DNA from: Pseudomonadota bacterium
GTDB taxonomy: Bacteria; Pseudomonadota; Alphaproteobacteria; Micropepsales; Micropepsaceae
Direction: 5' to 3'
DNA length: 6,355 nt
Assembly: GCA_025360685.1 (NCBI GenBank)
Contig: JANYBR010000197.1
Coordinates: 1 to 6,355 of the forward strand
The translations under genes and the position numbers were made by a program. The notes under the pieces are model-generated. The model saw only the letters and a program-made list of their open reading frames with translations, ran no database searches and was not told the origin of the DNA. Numbering within the stretch: the first letter of the stretch is position 1; each line of letters starts with the position of its first letter. This document shows positions 4,300-6,355 of this stretch, in pieces.

Positions 4300-5247
4300 A
4301 TGACTCGCGCGTTCATTTTTCCCGGACAGGGCAGCCAGGCGGTCGGCATGGGCAAGGCGCTCGCCGACTCGTTTGCGGCGGCGCGCGAAATATTCCAGGA
4401 AGTCGATGACGCGCTGAACCAGAAACTCTCCCGGCTGATGTGGGAAGGGCCCGAGAGCGATCTCGTCCTCACCGAGAACGCGCAGCCGGCGATCATGGCC
4501 GCGAGCTATGCGATCATTCGTGTTCTGGAACGCGAAGCGGGCTTCGCGCTCGGCAAACATGCGCGCCTCGTCGCCGGCCACTCGCTCGGCGAGTACACGG
4601 CGCTCTGCGCTGCCGGCGCGTTCAGCTTGGCCGACACGGCGCGCCTGCTGAAAGCGCGCGGCCAGGCAATGCAGACCGCGGTACCCGTGGGCGAGGGCGG
4701 CATGAGTGCCTTGCTCGGCGCCGAAATCGAACAGGCCGAAGAGTTGGCGAAGGAATGCGCCGCCGCGACCGACGGTGTTTGCGTCGTGGCCAACGACAAT
4801 GCGCCGGGGCAAGTCGTGATCTCCGGTACCAAGGCCGCAATCGACCGTGCACCGGAAGTGGCCAAGGCGAAGGGCATCAAGCGCGCCATGGCGCTGAACG
4901 TGTCGGCGCCGTTCCACTGTCCTCTGATGCAGCCTGCCGCCGACAAGATGCGCGAGGCTCTCGCTGCCGTGACGATCCGCCCGCTGGCGGTTCCGCTCGT
5001 CGCCAACGTAACCGCGGCTGAGACCTCCGAGCCGGAGACAATCCGCCGTCTTCTCGTCGAACAGGTCACCGGCCGCGTGCGCTGGCGCGAAAGCGTGCTG
5101 GCCTTTCGCGGGCTCGGCGTTGGGACTACCGTCGAGGCCGGCGGCGCCAAGGTCCTCACCGGCATGGTCAAGCGCACCGACAAGGATCTGCAGACCGTGA
5201 CTCTCGACGCGCCCGCCGATATCGAAGCGTTTGTGAGGACGTTGTGA
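4300..5247 (+). CDS. fabD: Malonyl-CoA:ACP S-malonyltransferase
   Basis: Transfers malonyl from CoA to the phosphopantetheine arm of acyl carrier protein, supplying the extender unit for type II fatty acid synthesis in the cytoplasm. The 315-residue product has the expected length. FPGQGSQAVGMG (7-18) forms part of the oxyanion site. GHSLGEY (93-99) holds the nucleophile Ser95. Arg120 in LKARGQAMQ binds the malonyl carboxylate. His206 in SAPFHCPLM is the catalytic base. EAGGAKVLTGMV (279-290) is the C-terminal signature. The ATG at 4300 gives the normal N-terminus, but no Shine-Dalgarno is visible in the upstream CACGCTCCC. It is the first of the fab genes, with fabG following after a repeat-filled 147-nt spacer. 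Confidence 0.97.
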   Translation: MTRAFIFPGQGSQAVGMGKALADSFAAAREIFQEVDDALNQKLSRLMWEGPESDLVLTENAQPAIMAASYAIIRVLEREAGFALGKHARLVAGHSLGEYTALCAAGAFSLADTARLLKARGQAMQTAVPVGEGGMSALLGAEIEQAEELAKECAAATDGVCVVANDNAPGQVVISGTKAAIDRAPEVAKAKGIKRAMALNVSAPFHCPLMQPAADKMREALAAVTIRPLAVPLVANVTAAETSEPETIRRLLVEQVTGRVRWRESVLAFRGLGVGTTVEAGGAKVLTGMVKRTDKDLQTVTLDAPADIEAFVRTL

Positions 5248-5275
5248 CTCGCGCTTCCCCCCTCCGTCTCGCTTT

Positions 5276-5378
5276 GCTCGACACCTCCCCCGCAGGCGGG
5301 GGAGGAAACCGTCGAGCAGTAGTTTTCCTCCCCCGTTCACGGGGGAGGTGTTTTGTCAGCGCGACAGCGCTGTCAAAA
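5276..5378. repeat. Palindromic repeat cluster in the fabD-fabG spacer
   Basis: Three hairpins stand in series. First, CCTCCCCCGC (5284-5293) pairs with GCGGGGGAGG (5296-5305), enclosed by GCTCGAC (5276-5282) with GTCGAGC (5311-5317). Second, CCTCCCCCG (5327-5335) pairs with CGGGGGAGG (5340-5348) around TTCA. Third, TTTTGTCAGCGC (5351-5362) pairs with GCGCTGTCAAAA (5367-5378) at 11 of 12 positions, containing the perfect palindrome GACAGCGCTGTC. CCTCCCCC/GGGGGAGG palindromes are common dispersed repeats in alphaproteobacteria; the copy here is observed, the family statement is recollection. No T-tract follows, so it probably does not end transcription, though it may lower or stabilise parts of the fabD-fabG message. 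Confidence 0.72.
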
Positions 5379-5394
5379 CGGTGGGGGGCGTCGC

Positions 5395-6135
5395 ATGTTT
5401 GATCTCACAGGAAAGACGGCACTCGTCACCGGCGCCAGCGGCGGAATAGGCGGCGCCATCGCCGAGGCGTTGCACGCGCAGGGCGCGGCGGTCGTTCTCT
5501 CAGGTACGCGCGCCGATGCGCTGGAGAAAGTGAAGGCAGAATTGGGTGCCAGAGCTTTCGTCGCCGTGTGCAATCTCGGCGACAAGGATTCGCTCGAAGC
5601 TTTGCCCAAGGCCGCCGAAGCCGCAGCGGGCGCGCCGATCGACATCCTCGTCAACAATGCCGGCATCACGCGCGACAATCTTTTCATGCGCATGAAGGAC
5701 GATGAGTGGGACCAGGTGATCGCGGTCGATCTTACCGCCGCGTTCCGCCTGTCGCGCGCCGTGCTGCGCGGCATGATGAAGAAGCGCTGGGGCCGCATCA
5801 TCTCGATCACGTCGGTGGTCGGCGAGACCGGCAATCCCGGGCAGGGAAATTACGCCGCCGCAAAGGCCGGCCTGGTGGGCATGACCAAGTCGCTCGCCGC
5901 GGAGGTCGCCTCGCGCAACATCACCTGCAACGCGGTAGCGCCCGGCTTCATCGCGACCGCCATGACGGACGTGCTCACGGATGCGCAGAAAGAAACAATC
6001 AGCCAGCGCATTCCGGCCGGCCGCATGGGAAATCCTGCCGAAATCGCCGCCGCAGTGGTGTATCTGGCCAGCGAGGAAGCGGCCTATGTCACCGGCACGA
6101 CGATCCAGGTCAATGGCGGAATGGCCATGATTTGA
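5395..6135 (+). CDS. fabG: 3-oxoacyl-[acyl-carrier-protein] reductase
   Basis: NADPH-dependent reduction of 3-oxoacyl-ACP to 3-hydroxyacyl-ACP, the first reductive step of the elongation cycle. The 246-residue product is a classical short-chain dehydrogenase. TGASGGIG (12-19) binds the cofactor. NNAG (87-90) stabilises the central sheet. Ser140, Tyr153 and Lys157 (in NYAAAKAG) are the catalytic set, with the spacing seen in E. coli FabG. PGFIATAMTD and the ending VTGTTIQVNGGMAMI complete the family pattern. The ATG at 5395 gives the standard N-terminus MFDLTGKTALVTGASG, with a G-rich stretch (GGTGGGGGG) upstream as ribosome binding site. An upstream in-frame extension would run into the repeat cluster and is rejected. 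Downstream is acpP after 146 nt. Confidence 0.97.
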   Translation: MFDLTGKTALVTGASGGIGGAIAEALHAQGAAVVLSGTRADALEKVKAELGARAFVAVCNLGDKDSLEALPKAAEAAAGAPIDILVNNAGITRDNLFMRMKDDEWDQVIAVDLTAAFRLSRAVLRGMMKKRWGRIISITSVVGETGNPGQGNYAAAKAGLVGMTKSLAAEVASRNITCNAVAPGFIATAMTDVLTDAQKETISQRIPAGRMGNPAEIAAAVVYLASEEAAYVTGTTIQVNGGMAMI

Positions 6136-6187
6136 CAGTTATTTCAAATGGTTAACCGTCTTGTGGCGGTAGCCGGGTCTTTATGTT
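6132..6187 (+). promoter_or_regulatory. Candidate acpP promoter elements
   Basis: A perfect -35 hexamer TTGACA (6132-6137) overlaps the fabG stop codon, but no convincing -10 lies 16-18 bp on. A second pair, TTGTGG (6161-6166) and TATGTT (6182-6187), has only a 15-bp spacer and sits inside the hairpin below. acpP commonly has its own promoter because acyl carrier protein is needed in large amounts. The exact start cannot be settled by eye. Confidence 0.3.
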
Positions 6188-6211
6188 ACGAAACCCGCCA
6201 ACCCCCACAAG
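6160..6211 (+). promoter_or_regulatory. Long imperfect hairpin in the acpP leader
   Basis: The 19 nt at 6160-6178 (CTTGTGGCGGTAGCCGGGT) match the reverse complement of 6193-6211 at 16 of 19 positions, starting with a perfect 7-bp CTTGTGG/CCACAAG base. The loop is 14 nt and AT-rich. A shorter stem, GGCCC (6227-6231) with GGGCC (6239-6243), follows before the acpP ribosome binding site. No T-tract follows. It could be a processing or stability element for the fabG-acpP message or a control structure. I do not recognise it as a named RNA family. Confidence 0.5.
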
Positions 6212-6281
6212 AACAGCAACAGTGAGGGCCCACCCTGCGGGCCTATCCCGGCAGGATCATCAAGGAGAGGCTTACAATACC

Positions 6282-6355
6282 ATGAGCGATACGGCGGAAC
6301 GCGTGAAGAAGATCGTTGTCGAGCACCTGAATGTGGATGCCGACAAGGTCACTGA
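6282..6355 (+). CDS. acpP: Acyl carrier protein (5' part only)
   Basis: Small acidic carrier that holds growing acyl chains on a phosphopantetheine arm attached to a Ser. Only the first 24 codons are in the window, reading MSDTAERVKKIVVEHLNVDA then DKVT. This matches the first helix and following loop of bacterial AcpP; the DSL motif with the modified Ser lies beyond the right edge. The ribosome binding region AAGGAGAGG (6261-6269) is strong, though its 12-nt distance to the ATG is a little long. Its place after fabG fits the usual fabD-fabG-acpP order, with fabF normally next. Confidence 0.95.
   Translation, partial: MSDTAERVKKIVVEHLNVDADKVT

Noticed and set aside
4177..5340. Long open frame of 387 codons on the minus strand, antisense to fabD
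   Set aside because: It covers fabD in reverse, is low in complexity and rich in Arg/Gly/His, and ends in repeats. GC-rich genes commonly leave the opposite strand open. FabD has all its catalytic motifs on the plus strand.
5353..5394. N-terminal extension of FabG
   Set aside because: It would translate the repeat cluster and places 14 extra residues before the standard FabG start.
1..6355. CRISPR array, transposase, prophage or defence genes
   Set aside because: I looked for regularly spaced identical repeats and for such protein motifs and found none. The repeats present are palindromic pairs, not arrays.

Overview
The window looks like the chromosome of a GC-rich alphaproteobacterium, most likely in the Hyphomicrobiales (Bradyrhizobium/Xanthobacteraceae neighbourhood). 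This rests on high GC at third codon positions, the style of the S6, S18, L9, FabD, FabG and AcpP proteins, the closeness of rpsF-rpsR-rplI to fabD-fabG-acpP, and GC-rich dispersed palindromes of a kind common in that group. The genus is an inference; no 16S or other marker is present.

Layout, left to right. (1) 1-187: a possible 3' end of an unidentified gene, disrupted or followed by an inverted pair of palindromic repeats. (2) 202-1500, minus strand: the ribosomal operon rpsF-rpsR-rplI (S6, S18, L9), tightly packed with an ATGA overlap and a 13-nt gap. A 17-bp-spaced promoter lies upstream at 1633-1661. S18 carries an unusual Gly/Arg-rich N-terminal extension. (3) 1680-1930, minus strand: a 58-residue secreted His/Trp-rich peptide gene with its own intrinsic terminator. 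(4) 2130-3440, plus strand: a 12-helix MFS transporter of the anion:cation symporter type, divergent from the peptide gene across a spacer rich in direct and inverted repeats. (5) 3441-4011: a short decayed minus-strand gene end, then a plus-strand VOC (glyoxalase-fold) protein lacking the usual metal-binding histidines. (6) 4012-4299: a non-coding stretch holding a second inverted pair of the same palindromic repeat. (7) 4300-6355, plus strand: the type II fatty acid synthesis genes fabD, fabG and the start of acpP. The fabD-fabG spacer is filled by another palindromic repeat cluster, and the fabG-acpP spacer holds a long imperfect hairpin.

How the genes fit together. The two outer blocks are housekeeping: ribosome assembly on the left, and malonyl loading, ketoacyl reduction and the acyl carrier on the right. 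Between them lies an accessory patch (secreted metal-binding-like peptide, organic-anion transporter, VOC protein, gene debris, repeats) with no evident link to either pathway. No CRISPR array, transposase gene, prophage or defence system is visible. The points most worth checking are the acpP leader hairpin, the paired REP-like elements, the RGG-like S18 extension and the His/Trp-rich exported peptide.
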